Origin: Acidobacteria bacterium 13_1_20CM_3_53_8
GTDB lineage: Bacteria; Acidobacteriota; Blastocatellia; Pyrinomonadales; Pyrinomonadaceae
Reading direction: 5' to 3'
Assembly (NCBI GenBank): GCA_001920415.1
Contig: MNJR01000023.1
Location: 43,881-107,880, forward strand
DNA length: 64,000 nucleotides
Part shown: piece after piece, positions 56,347 to 64,000 of the stretch
Layout: each line of letters starts with the position of its first letter
How positions within the stretch are numbered: position 1 is the first letter of the stretch
Notes under the pieces: model-generated
What the model saw: only the letters and a program-made list of their open reading frames with translations
Databases searched by the model: none
What the model was told of the DNA's origin: nothing
Position numbers and translations under genes: made by a program

Positions 56347-56361
56347 GACTAAAGGATTATA

Positions 56362-56513
56362 CAGAAGGCAAAAGTAAAAAGGTAAAAGGCAAAAGGAAGG
56401 ATGAAACTGCTTTTAATTTTTAATTGAAATGCTTTTCGCCTTATCCCTTTTACCTTTTTACTTCTGCCTTTTGCCTTCTTCACCCGCCCAGCTTAAGCAG
56501 GCGGTACTGACAC
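56362..56513. repeat. Hairpin A11 with one leftover I-type half arm
   Basis: An A-type hairpin (56362-56480) with centre ACTGCTTTTAATTTTTAATT. It is followed by CACCCGCCCAGCTTAAGCAG plus GCGGTACTGAC, the right half of an I element whose left half is absent, as if the pair had been lost. Confidence 0.8.
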
Positions 56514-56531
56514 GTAAGCTGCTATTTCCCC

Positions 56532-57464
56532 TCAGCCTTCTCGTTCTCTTCTGCGCGTTATGTTTTTCACGTCACGATGGACTGCGTGCGCCTCGAACCC
56601 TGCGTTGCGCAGCTTGCGCGCCAGCGCGTTGGCGATCATGACGGAGCGGTGGCGACCTCCCGTGCAACCGACTCCGACCGTGACGTAAGATTTCCCTTCA
56701 CGCTTGTAGAGCGGCAGCAGGTAATCCAGCAGATCGCTGAAGCGACGCAGAGTCTCTTTAACTTCCCCGTGCTCGTTCAGAAATTTCACTATGCGCCGGT
56801 CATTGCCTGAAAGTTCACGCAGTTCCGGCACGAAATGAGGGTTAGGCAGATGGCGCACGTCGAACATCAAATCCATGTCGCGCGGGTTGCCATACTTGTA
56901 GCCGAAGCTTATGACCTGAACGCGCATACGCGTGCCCACAGTGTCCGGGCTGAAGCGTTCGACAAGGTAACTGCGCAGCGTGTGAACTGTGTGCTCAGAG
57001 GTGTCAACGATGTGATCCGCGAGCGCGCGAATCTCTTCCATCGCTGCGCGCTCGGCTCGAATTGCGGAGGCGAGTCCATCGCCAGTGTCAGCAGGATGAG
57101 GTCGCCTTGTTTCGCTGAATCGTCGCTGTAGCGCCTCGTCCGAAGCTTCCAGAAAGAGCACGAACACGCGAAGGCCGCGCTTTCTGAGAGCCTTCAATTG
57201 CTGTGGGAATTCCGAGAGGAAGCGCCCTTCGCGTATGTTGATTACGAGCGCAGCGCGCTCTATGCTCATCTCTTCGTCCGTCTCGCCGCGTTGCACAAGA
57301 CGAGCGAAAGTCGGCAGCAGCGTTATCGGCATGTTATCAACACAAAAATATCCCAAATCTTCAAAAGCATTCATTGCCGAAGACATGCCAGACCCGCTCA
57401 GCCCCGTGACGATAACAATGTCCGGCGCGCCCGCGTCCCTATCTTTTCTTAGCTTGTTAATCAT
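56532..57464 (-). CDS. rapZ: RapZ-family nucleotide-binding protein with altered P-loop
   Basis: In E. coli RapZ guides RNase E to GlmZ and responds to glucosamine-6-phosphate; here the role is inferred from the family. 310 aa. The P-loop reads GLSGSGMSS (21-29) where GSGKS is usual, so residue 27 is Met and not the Walker lysine. Other segments match: FEDLGYFCVDNMP, FLEASDEALQRRFSETRRPHP, SFGYKYGNPRDMDLMFDVR and the C-terminal VGVGCTGGRHRSV. It follows hprK and precedes EIIA. Confidence 0.92.
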   Translation of the reverse strand: MINKLRKDRDAGAPDIVIVTGLSGSGMSSAMNAFEDLGYFCVDNMPITLLPTFARLVQRGETDEEMSIERAALVINIREGRFLSEFPQQLKALRKRGLRVFVLFLEASDEALQRRFSETRRPHPADTGDGLASAIRAERAAMEEIRALADHIVDTSEHTVHTLRSYLVERFSPDTVGTRMRVQVISFGYKYGNPRDMDLMFDVRHLPNPHFVPELRELSGNDRRIVKFLNEHGEVKETLRRFSDLLDYLLPLYKREGKSYVTVGVGCTGGRHRSVMIANALARKLRNAGFEAHAVHRDVKNITRRREREG

Positions 57465-57467
57465 TGA

Positions 57468-57592
57468 AGAAGTAGATAGTAGTTAGTAGATTTATAGAGC
57501 ATTCTGTGTTGAGAGATAAGATTCAAGACAGCAAGCCTCTCAACCTTCTTCATGCTATCTACTATCTACTATCTACTAACCACTATCTTTAA
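57468..57592. repeat. Hairpin, TAGATAGTAG family (copy E)
   Basis: The left arm AGAAGTAGATAGTAGTTAG runs from 57468; the right arm CATGCTATCTACTATCTACT (57551-57570) extends to about 57592. The last residues and stop codon of hprK lie inside the right arm. Confidence 0.82.
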
Positions 57593-58526
57593 TCATCTCC
57601 GCATGACGCGCGACGAACGCTTGGGCTGCATCCTGGCCGCGTGTGCGCAGAAGGTGAAGGCGCACGGCTGTCTCGACCAGCGTTGCGAGTGTGCGCCCGC
57701 GACTTACGGGGATAAGGAATTGCGGCACGTCTATCTCAAGAATTCTGGATGTGCGTGTGTCAATTCCAAGACGATCAACTTCGCTGGCATCTTCCCACCG
57801 CTCGAACTTTATTGAAAGATCAATCGTCTTCGCAGAACTGATTGCGGATACGCCGAAGAGGTCGCGTATGTTCAGTATGCCAAGCCCGCGAATCTCCAGA
57901 TGCTCGCGCAGCAATTCCGGCGCTCTCCCAACCAGCTTTTCCATCCCCGCAGACCAGACCTCTATCACGTCATCGGAAATGAGCCTGTGTCCTCGCGTTA
58001 TAAGGTCAAGCGCGCATTCGGATTTTCCTATACCCGATTCGCCCTCTATCAGAACGCCAAGCCCGTAGATGTCCAGAAGCACGCCGTGAAGAATTACGCG
58101 CGGCGCAAGCGCTTCCTCTAAAAAATCTGTTACGACTTGAATCGCTTCCGAGCTTAGAAGCGGAGTTTGAAGAAGCGGCAGGCTGGCACAGTTCGCAGCA
58201 GAGATGAATTCTGTTGGCGGCTCAAGGTTCTTCGTCACCAGAACGCATGCGATTTTTTCCAGAGAGAGATTCTGTATGGCTTCGCGCAGTTTCTCAGTCT
58301 CCAACTGTCCAAGAAACCAGACCTCGCTTTGACCTACTATCTGAAGACGGCCAGGATGAATGTAGTGTGTGAATCCTGCGAGCGCGAGTCCGAGTTTTTG
58401 AATGCGCGGCAGCGTTATCTGGCGCGTATGTACCCCATCGTGACCGGCGAGAACCTGAAGCTGCAAGCGTGTGGGCGCTAGCTCAAGAAACTCGCCGACG
58501 GTAATCGAAGGCTGGTTTTGACTCAA
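57576..58526 (-). CDS. hprK: HPr kinase/phosphorylase
   Basis: Phosphorylates and dephosphorylates the regulatory Ser of HPr. 316 aa. The catalytic region contains HGVLLDIYG (H147), the P-loop GESGIGKS (162-169) and the HprK signature LEIRGLGILNIRDLFG. The C-terminal stop and last three residues lie in repeat E. In the same cluster as HPr and EI, forming a complete regulatory phosphorelay. Confidence 0.96.
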   Translation of the reverse strand: MSQNQPSITVGEFLELAPTRLQLQVLAGHDGVHTRQITLPRIQKLGLALAGFTHYIHPGRLQIVGQSEVWFLGQLETEKLREAIQNLSLEKIACVLVTKNLEPPTEFISAANCASLPLLQTPLLSSEAIQVVTDFLEEALAPRVILHGVLLDIYGLGVLIEGESGIGKSECALDLITRGHRLISDDVIEVWSAGMEKLVGRAPELLREHLEIRGLGILNIRDLFGVSAISSAKTIDLSIKFERWEDASEVDRLGIDTRTSRILEIDVPQFLIPVSRGRTLATLVETAVRLHLLRTRGQDAAQAFVARHAEMIKDSG

Positions 58527-58534
58527 GGGATTAA

Positions 58535-58848
58535 AGTTTCAAGTTTCAAGTTGAATAAAGCAAGTATGCGAAGTAAGCCGCGTTAGCGGCTAGTTGATAT
58601 TAGCCCGGCTTTTCAAAGCCGGGAACAGCAACGTCCGCCGCACGCACCTCGTCGCGCGAGCGACGATTGATAAAGGATGATAATTCAATCGTCGCTCACG
58701 CGACGAGGATCAAACTTTGCACACACACCCGGCGTTGAAACGCCGGGCTAAAATCAATTAGCCGCTAACGCGGCTTAACTTTATTCGCCGCTAACGCGGC
58801 TTACTTTCCGCGCAGGCTTCATCTAACTTGAAACCTGAAACTTGAAAC
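58535..58848. repeat. Triple-nested hairpin (copy C2)
   Basis: Outermost arms GTTTCAAGTTTCAAGTT (58536-58552) pair with AACTTGAAACCTGAAACTTG at 58825-58844. Inside lie GCCGCGTTAGCGGC with GCCGCTAACGCGGC copies, then AGCCCGGCTTTTCAAAGCCG with its partner CGGCGTTGAAACGCCGGGCT, then an innermost CGTCGCGCGAGCGACGATTG with its partner. Three layers of hairpin. Confidence 0.85.
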
Positions 58849-58853
58849 TATTT

Positions 58854-59387
58854 TTATGGCTCTATAAGGCCGTAATTGCCGTCTTTCCGTTTATAGAGCA
58901 CGCCAAGGCGATTCGTGTCTGCGTCGCGGAAGACAAGGAACTGGTCACTTTCGTCCGAAAGACGAAGCGCGGCCTCTTCGGCTGTCATAGGTTTCACAGT
59001 GTACCGGCGAGCGTTGATGATTCGCGGCGGGCGCGGGCTTGCTTCAACGCCACCGTCAGGCTGGGGCGCGAAAGAGGCCGTAGGCATAGCACCCTGCTTG
59101 CGGTCAATCATCTTCTTCTTCAATTTCAGCGCTTGCTTCTCAATCTTTGCGATTGCGCGCGTCAAGGCAAGGTACATGTCCGCGTTTGTGTCTTTGGCCG
59201 TGAGCGTGTGCTCGCGCCAGTTCAAAATCACCTCGCCTATCTGCCGGTTCTTTTCAACTTCGATGATGACGTGCGCGCGCGCCGTCGTGTCGTTAAAAAT
59301 ATGTTCGAGCTTCTTGAAGTGATCTTCGACGTGGCGGCGCAATGTGGGGGTGACTTCGACGTGACGACCCGTGTACTCAAAATTCAT
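58854..59387 (-). CDS. hpf: Ribosome hibernation promoting factor, long form
   Basis: A 177-aa protein that binds the 30S subunit and, in the long form, dimerises ribosomes. The N-terminal S30AE domain has NFEYTGRHVEVTPTLRRHVE and VILNWREHTLTAKDT; the C-terminal dimerisation domain has RRYTVKPMTAEEAALRL and FLVFRDADTNRLGVLYKRKDGN. ATG at 59387 has GAGGAGGG upstream; an earlier frame start at 59420 is less likely. Next to rpoN, as in many bacteria. Confidence 0.95.
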   Translation of the reverse strand: MNFEYTGRHVEVTPTLRRHVEDHFKKLEHIFNDTTARAHVIIEVEKNRQIGEVILNWREHTLTAKDTNADMYLALTRAIAKIEKQALKLKKKMIDRKQGAMPTASFAPQPDGGVEASPRPPRIINARRYTVKPMTAEEAALRLSDESDQFLVFRDADTNRLGVLYKRKDGNYGLIEP

Positions 59388-59496
59388 CAGTACAAAACCC
59401 TCCTCGAAATAAATCAGCACAAAGTTTGAAGAGAATAATCAGGGTCTATTCATTTTCCAGTCATAAGCCCGGATTCATTCAAGGTCGAAAAGATGA

Positions 59497-59568
59497 TCCA
59501 CTCGCATCACACGAAACAGCACGAATAAGAGACTACGGCTTCGTGTGCTTTCGTGTGATGCGAGTGGA
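59497..59568. repeat. Hairpin, TTCGTGTG family (copy F2)
   Basis: The left arm TCCACTCGCATCACACGAAAC... (59497-59525) pairs with TTCGTGTGCTTTCGTGTGAT...GTGGA (59540-59568). It lies between rpoN and hpf, i.e. inside the cluster. The other bases of the 59388-59713 gap show no clear promoter. Confidence 0.88.
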
Positions 59569-59713
59569 CTGCTCTTTCTTTCTTTGAACATGAATAGCTC
59601 CTACAAAGAACATAGTCCATTCCTGCGCTGATTCGAATGTGATGTAAAGCTAAACTTTTGCGCGCCCTTAAGAAAATTCCGGCTTCAAAGCGCCATGCGA
59701 TTCGCGCATTCGG

Positions 59714-61321
59714 TTAGACAACTGCGCGTCGCTCGCGCGAGCCTGGAATCTGCATCTGGTCGCGGTATTTTGCGACCGTGCGGCGCGATAATTTTATTCC
59801 GTCTTTGGCTAAAATCTTGACTATCTGATCGTCCGTAATAGGGTTGTGCGAATCTTCTTCTTCAATAAGCTTCTTAATCTTCAATTTTATTATGCGCGTA
59901 GAAACTTCTTCACCCTCTTCGTTGAGCATCCCTTCGGTGAAGAAACGGCGAAGCTCTATGACGCCCTGCGGCGTGTGCGCGTACTTGCGATTGACAACGC
60001 GCGAGACCGTGGAAAGGTGCATGCCTATGTCTTCAGCAATGTCTTTGAGCATCATAGGCTTTATGTATTGAACGCCCTTGTCCAGAAAATCCTTCTGACG
60101 CCTTATGATTGATTCGACAACTTTGTAGATGGTCTGGCGACGGTGCTCGATGTTGCGCAAAAGATCAACAGCCGAGCGCATCTTGTCGCGTATGAAGTCG
60201 CGCTCTTCTTTAGTCGTTTTCGGCTGGCTTAGCATCTGCTGATAGGTTGCATTGATGCGAAGCCTTGGGCTTCCATCATCAGCAAAGTAGATGACGTAAC
60301 CGCCAAGCTCGTCATGTTCGTCAGCCAGCTCGTCAAGTTTTTCTATATAAATTTCCGGCGTTATCAGAACAGGCTCGTCCGATGAATAGCGGCGACCGGG
60401 GTATGGGTCTAGCGTCCTTATGAACTGAACTTCTTTGACCAGAGTTTCCACGTCAACGCCCAGATGCTTGGAAAGGTTCGGCAGCTTGTGCTGCTGCAAC
60501 TCCATCAAGTGCTCGCCTATGAGCATCGCAGCCAGACGATTGCTCTCGCCACTAGTCTCCAGTTGCACCAGAAGACATTCGCGCGCGTCCCTTGCGCCGC
60601 AGCCAATAGGGTCTAATCGCATCACGGCCTGTCTGGCTTCTTCGACCAACTCTTCAGACCAGCCGCCCATCTCCGCTATCTCCTGATTGGTCGCATTGAG
60701 CCGCCCGTCCGCATCGAGGTTTCCGATGACACATTCCGCGACATCGCACATTTGTCCTTCAATCGGACTCATATGCAACTGCCATTCAAGATGTTCGGCG
60801 AGCGAGGGCGGGCGTGTAAGAAACTGCTCGAATGTCGGAGCGTCCTCTTTGTATTCAAACTCCTGCGTCTTGTAGCCGGGGTCTAAGTAGTCCTGAAACT
60901 CGCGCCCGAAATCAATCTCCTCGAAAGAATCGCGCGCCGCTTCATCCGCTCCGCCATCTTCCTCGAACTCAGTTGCGCCAGTTTCGCCCACGGGACCCGG
61001 CTCGGCATCGGCCACATACGTGGTCGCCGCTTCCAAATCGCCCGAACCGTTTGAGGACGCAGCCTCAGACTCGCCCGCTTCGGCAGTCGCCGCGTCCAGG
61101 TTGTTCGAGGCCTCGCTCGCAAGATGGTCAATGATCTTTTCGGCAAGCTCCTGCGCCTCTTCCTGCGTCGTCACCTCTTCAAGCACAGGGTTTTCCAGCA
61201 TCTGCTGCTGAATAAGGTCGGTCAATTCGAGCGCGGTCATTTGCAGCATCTCTATGCGCTGGCGCAACTGCGGCGTCAACACAAGGCGCTGCGAAAGACT
61301 GGTCGTTAGCTTGACAGACAT
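59714..61321 (-). CDS. rpoN: RNA polymerase sigma-54 factor
   Basis: A 535-aa sigma-54. Region I begins SLSQRLVLTPQLRQRIEMLQM (glutamine-rich); an acidic region II spans about 70-150; the core-binding and HTH domains follow, with the RpoN box in SRRTVAKYR near the C-terminus. The NtrC-type activator at 42878 would work through it. It lies downstream of lptB and upstream of hpf on the same strand. Confidence 0.96.
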   Translation of the reverse strand: MSVKLTTSLSQRLVLTPQLRQRIEMLQMTALELTDLIQQQMLENPVLEEVTTQEEAQELAEKIIDHLASEASNNLDAATAEAGESEAASSNGSGDLEAATTYVADAEPGPVGETGATEFEEDGGADEAARDSFEEIDFGREFQDYLDPGYKTQEFEYKEDAPTFEQFLTRPPSLAEHLEWQLHMSPIEGQMCDVAECVIGNLDADGRLNATNQEIAEMGGWSEELVEEARQAVMRLDPIGCGARDARECLLVQLETSGESNRLAAMLIGEHLMELQQHKLPNLSKHLGVDVETLVKEVQFIRTLDPYPGRRYSSDEPVLITPEIYIEKLDELADEHDELGGYVIYFADDGSPRLRINATYQQMLSQPKTTKEERDFIRDKMRSAVDLLRNIEHRRQTIYKVVESIIRRQKDFLDKGVQYIKPMMLKDIAEDIGMHLSTVSRVVNRKYAHTPQGVIELRRFFTEGMLNEEGEEVSTRIIKLKIKKLIEEEDSHNPITDDQIVKILAKDGIKLSRRTVAKYRDQMQIPGSRERRAVV

Positions 61322-61440
61322 TCTTTGTAAGAAACTCTGCTCAGTAAAATTTCGAGTCGGGTTTTAAGATTAACGCTTAACGAAGAAGCGCTATGGAAGA
61401 TTATAACCGATTCTCAGGTGAATTGCGCGCCGAGAGTTGG

Positions 61441-62270
61441 CTACATTTGAAAATTTTCGCCGAGGTAGAGTCGGCGCACTTCTGTATCGCTTGTCAAGTC
61501 TTCGGGCGCACCAGAGCGGAAAATTTTTCCTTCGGCCATGATGTAAGCCCGATCTACCACGCCCAAGGTCTCGCGCACGTTGTGGTCTGTGATGAGTATA
61601 CCTATGCCGCGATCTCTCAGGTAGAGTATGAGGTGCTGAATCTCTTCAACCGCTTTAGGGTCAATTCCAGCGAAAGGCTCATCAAGAAGTATGAACTGCG
61701 GTTCCGTTGCTAGCGCTCGCGCTATCTCTGTTCGACGGCGTTCACCTCCAGAGAGCGAGTCGCCGCGAGTGTTCCGCACGTTCTGAATGCCGAACTCTTC
61801 CAATAGCTCTTCAAGCCGTTTGTATCGCTCGCGCCTGCGCAAGCCCAACGTCTCAAGCACCGCCAAGATATTCTGCGCGGCGGTCATGCGCCTGAAAACT
61901 GAAGGCTCTTGCGGTAAATACCCCAGACCGAGCCGCGCGCGTAGATACATTGGAAGCTTCGTGATCTCCCTATCGCCCAGACGAATTGTTCCGCGCTCTG
62001 CTGTTTCAAGGCCAACCATCATATAGAAGGTCGTGGTCTTGCCTGCGCCGTTCGCGCCCAAGAGGCCTACGACCTCACCCGGCTCAACGAAAAGACTAAC
62101 GTCGTCAACAACTCGACGCTCGCGTAAGTCTTCTGCAAGTGAGCGGCTGCCAGCGCCGAAGCAGACGCGCTTCGTTCAACCGCACGCTCCACACGCACGA
62201 CATCACGCCTCACCACCAGCGGCTCGTCCGCCGCTTCGACAGCAACAATCTCTTCTTCCTCTGCCCTCAT
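61441..62270 (-). pseudogene. lptB: LPS export ATPase LptB, single-base frameshift
   Basis: ABC ATPase of the Lpt LPS-transport bridge. The main frame (from about 62120) has Walker [13 protein letters not shown]-loop region [14 protein letters not shown], signature LSGGERRR, Walker [12 protein letters not shown] and H-loop TDHN. This frame lacks any start codon and its beginning [18 protein letters not shown] continues a different frame that reads HLQKTY up to a start at 62270. One missing base at about 62121-62126 explains it. The N-terminus also has about 45 extra charged residues. As an essential gene, a sequence error is likely. Confidence 0.85.
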
Positions 62271-62271
62271 A

Positions 62272-62392
62272 AAAACAGTTTTCAGTTTTTAGTTTTCAGT
62301 TTTCAGTTCGTAGCTTTACGTTTTCAGAAAGAAGCGAACCGGCTTTTATCTGAAAACTGAAAACTAAAAACTGAAAACTGTTTCTCGTCACT
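62272..62392. repeat. Hairpin, CAGTTTTCAG family (copy B4)
   Basis: The left arm ACAGTTTTCAGTTTTTAG... (62275 on) pairs with ...AACTAAAAACTGAAAACTGT to 62381. The right end contains GTCACTG with the stop codon of the preceding gene (62388-62390). Between the LptA-like gene and lptB. Confidence 0.88.
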
Positions 62393-64000
62393 GTCTTTTA
62401 ATCTTGTGCGTTGCGCGAACTCGGCCTGCCGATTGCGGGCCGCGAGTGTCGTCGGCGACAACTCTATTCTCGCTTAGATAGACGGTCAAGCGTCCGCTTT
62501 CCGATGTGCCTTGCTCAGGGTCTTCTACGCGCGCAGGGTTTCCTTTCAGAATCACTGTGTTGTCCGCAGCCGTGTACTGCGCCCAATCGGCTGTGCCGCG
62601 TTTTCCGGGCTGCGTTAGAACTACGTTCTGCTGGGCGACGGTTCTGTCCACTTCGTTCACGTCCGGTTTCAGGTAAACGTCTGCGGTTGCGCTCTGTATG
62701 CGATCAGTTCCCTGCTTGATGTCAACGTTGCCTTCGTAATGAAGAAGACGATCCGGGTTTGTATAGAACATAGTGTTTGAAGTAACGAAGACTGGCACTA
62801 CGCTCGTTGCGCCGTTCGATTCACGCCGTTTCGCTTGATAGAGCGCGCTCTGAACGTGTCCTTCGCCCTCCATGCGCTTCGTGTCGCGGTATAGAGTGAG
62901 TTTGTCTGCGCGAACGAAGTTGTCGTCTTGCCACGCGCGAGCGCTTCCTGTGTAGATGGCAACGCCCGTGTCGTGATGAAACTCCGAGCGGTCGGCTGTG
63001 ATGTAAACAGGGCTATTCACTTTCTGAAAAGGCGTTGCGCCGCCCGTCTGTTCCTGACTGTAATAGGTCGTCTGCGATTTTCCGCGACTGTAAGTGACTT
63101 CGTTTACAGTGTCCGAATCAATCTCTGCGCCCTTCATGCGAGCGCGTGAATCCCAAACGGTTGGCTCGCCGCCGCGCAGGTGAACCACACCGTCCGAAGC
63201 ATTATAAGTAGCGCTCGCAGAGCGCCCGTTGCGATCCTGCTCGTTGAACTTAACATCGCCCGTTGCCTCGAAACTTTCAACATCCTGAGTCTCGCGCACG
63301 AAGATAGTGACCATCTTTTGCGAGGTCAAAGTTCTGGTCGAGCGCCGCTCCGTAGGCTGAACAGGATCAATCACAGCCTTCACGTTATCCGTCGCCGTGA
63401 AAGTATGCGCTAGGTTTCCCGCCTCGAAGAAATCGCAGTCGAAGTGAGGCGCGGTTAGAGTCTTTCGTTCAGCGGTCGCGCCTTTTTGAACAGGGTCAAT
63501 GAAAAGCTCCGCGTTGCCTACGGCCTCAGCGCGTTCCAGATCGCGTCCCGTCTGCCGCCACTGCAATTTCACAGTGTCTGCGGTCAGACGCTTGTTAGCA
63601 GCGCGCGGATCATTCACGTGCGATTGCGGCGCGCTCATAGTAACGACCGAGCGACCGTTCGTGTGCATCTCCCTTAAAACGCTGCGCCCCGCCTGAGCCT
63701 GGAAAGAAACGTCCACAGAGTTTGCGCCCGTCAACTGAACCTGTGAATCTGCGTTAAGCGTTTGAGCGCGAACGTCGCCGCTTGCAAGCGCGCGATAAAG
63801 TTGCTGCTCGTCGTCGAAGAAGAACTCCATTTTAGCGGAATGAACTTCGGCGGCGTGCGCTTCGTCCGTAGTGCGCAGGTAGGAGTTTCCGCCCGCATCA
63901 ATCTTCCTTATCTTTTTCTGCTCGCTCAGCGTGGCCGACAGCGTGTCTGCGCTCATCACGCTGCCCTCTTGTTCGGCTGTAGCTCCGCCCGTGAAAGATA
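62388..64000 (-). CDS. LptA/OstA-type LPS transport protein, 5' end beyond window
   Basis: Over 530 residues open to the window edge; the N-terminus is outside. The sequence is made of repeating beta-strand units of the OstA/LptA (jelly-roll) fold: VQLTGANSVDVSFQAQAGRS; FEATGDVKFNEQDRNGRSAS; FHHDTGVAIYTGSARAWQDD; RLLHYEGNVDIKQGTDRIQS, with the final segment ending in KIKRQ. At this length it contains several LptA-like units, and LptC could be at the missing N-terminus. It lies upstream of lptB, fitting the bridge that carries LPS to the outer membrane. Confidence 0.85.
   Translation of the reverse strand, partial: SFTGGATAEQEGSVMSADTLSATLSEQKKIRKIDAGGNSYLRTTDEAHAAEVHSAKMEFFFDDEQQLYRALASGDVRAQTLNADSQVQLTGANSVDVSFQAQAGRSVLREMHTNGRSVVTMSAPQSHVNDPRAANKRLTADTVKLQWRQTGRDLERAEAVGNAELFIDPVQKGATAERKTLTAPHFDCDFFEAGNLAHTFTATDNVKAVIDPVQPTERRSTRTLTSQKMVTIFVRETQDVESFEATGDVKFNEQDRNGRSASATYNASDGVVHLRGGEPTVWDSRARMKGAEIDSDTVNEVTYSRGKSQTTYYSQEQTGGATPFQKVNSPVYITADRSEFHHDTGVAIYTGSARAWQDDNFVRADKLTLYRDTKRMEGEGHVQSALYQAKRRESNGATSVVPVFVTSNTMFYTNPDRLLHYEGNVDIKQGTDRIQSATADVYLKPDVNEVDRTVAQQNVVLTQPGKRGTADWAQYTAADNTVILKGNPARVEDPEQGTSESGRLTVYLSENRVVADDTRGPQSAGRVRATHKIKRQ

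Noticed and set aside
58842..59429. Long plus-strand open frame opposite hpf
   Set aside because: Antisense shadow of the conserved HPF gene, with no ribosome-binding site or family match.

Overview
The window reads as ordinary chromosome of a Gram-negative (diderm) bacterium of moderate GC. No phage, plasmid, IS transposase or CRISPR array is visible. Lpt and Kdo (kdsA, kdsB, kdsC) genes show an LPS outer membrane. A zinc-ribbon Ser/Thr kinase, a PP2C phosphatase, UbiD, and an HprK/HPr/EI/EIIA(Man) set beside rpoN fit Acidobacteriota, perhaps class Blastocatellia. That placement is an inference from gene content, not a measured phylogeny.

Layout. 1-2.8 kb: OmpR-type two-component system (kinase broken) and a PepSY protein. 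2.9-11.5 kb: RND efflux operon with two TolC-like proteins. 11.7-15.1 kb: S9 peptidase (broken) and a PBP4-type carboxypeptidase on the minus strand. 15.2-17.7 kb: prepilin peptidase and an NtrB-like kinase. 17.8-31.7 kb, mostly minus strand: UbiD, small envelope proteins, tRNA-Gly(CCC), kdsC, an M1-like protein lacking a zinc motif, kdsA, Ser/Thr kinase, acetyltransferase, pyrG and kdsB. 32-38 kb: trans-sulfuration enzyme, PP2C, NfeD, proline dehydrogenase, HD protein. 38.4-42.8 kb: haem block (ccsA/hemX-like, hemA, hemC, hemD). 42.9-46.7 kb: NtrC-type activator, a phosphoglycerate-mutase-fold enzyme and a UMF1-type transporter. 46.9-53.2 kb: small proteins, RNase P RNA, a DUF11-type repeat protein and a Wza-like export protein. 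53.8-64 kb, minus strand: LptA/OstA-like, lptB, rpoN, hpf, hprK, rapZ, EIIA(Man), HPr and ptsI. The last block resembles the lpt-rpoN-hpf-ptsN-rapZ-npr neighbourhood of proteobacteria, with HprK and a mannose-type EIIA in place of PtsN.

The most unusual content is between the genes. About thirty long imperfect hairpins, roughly one every 2 kb, are assembled from a small vocabulary of short A/T-rich or GC-rich words. They fall into about ten families. Some are nested inside one another, one copy is a chimera of two others, and several contain a neighbouring gene's stop codon. None encodes a protein. They are the best candidate here for an undescribed element.

Three genes (sensor kinase, S9 peptidase, lptB) are interrupted by small deletions or a one-base frameshift. 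Because lptB is normally essential, sequence or assembly error must be excluded before calling them real pseudogenes.
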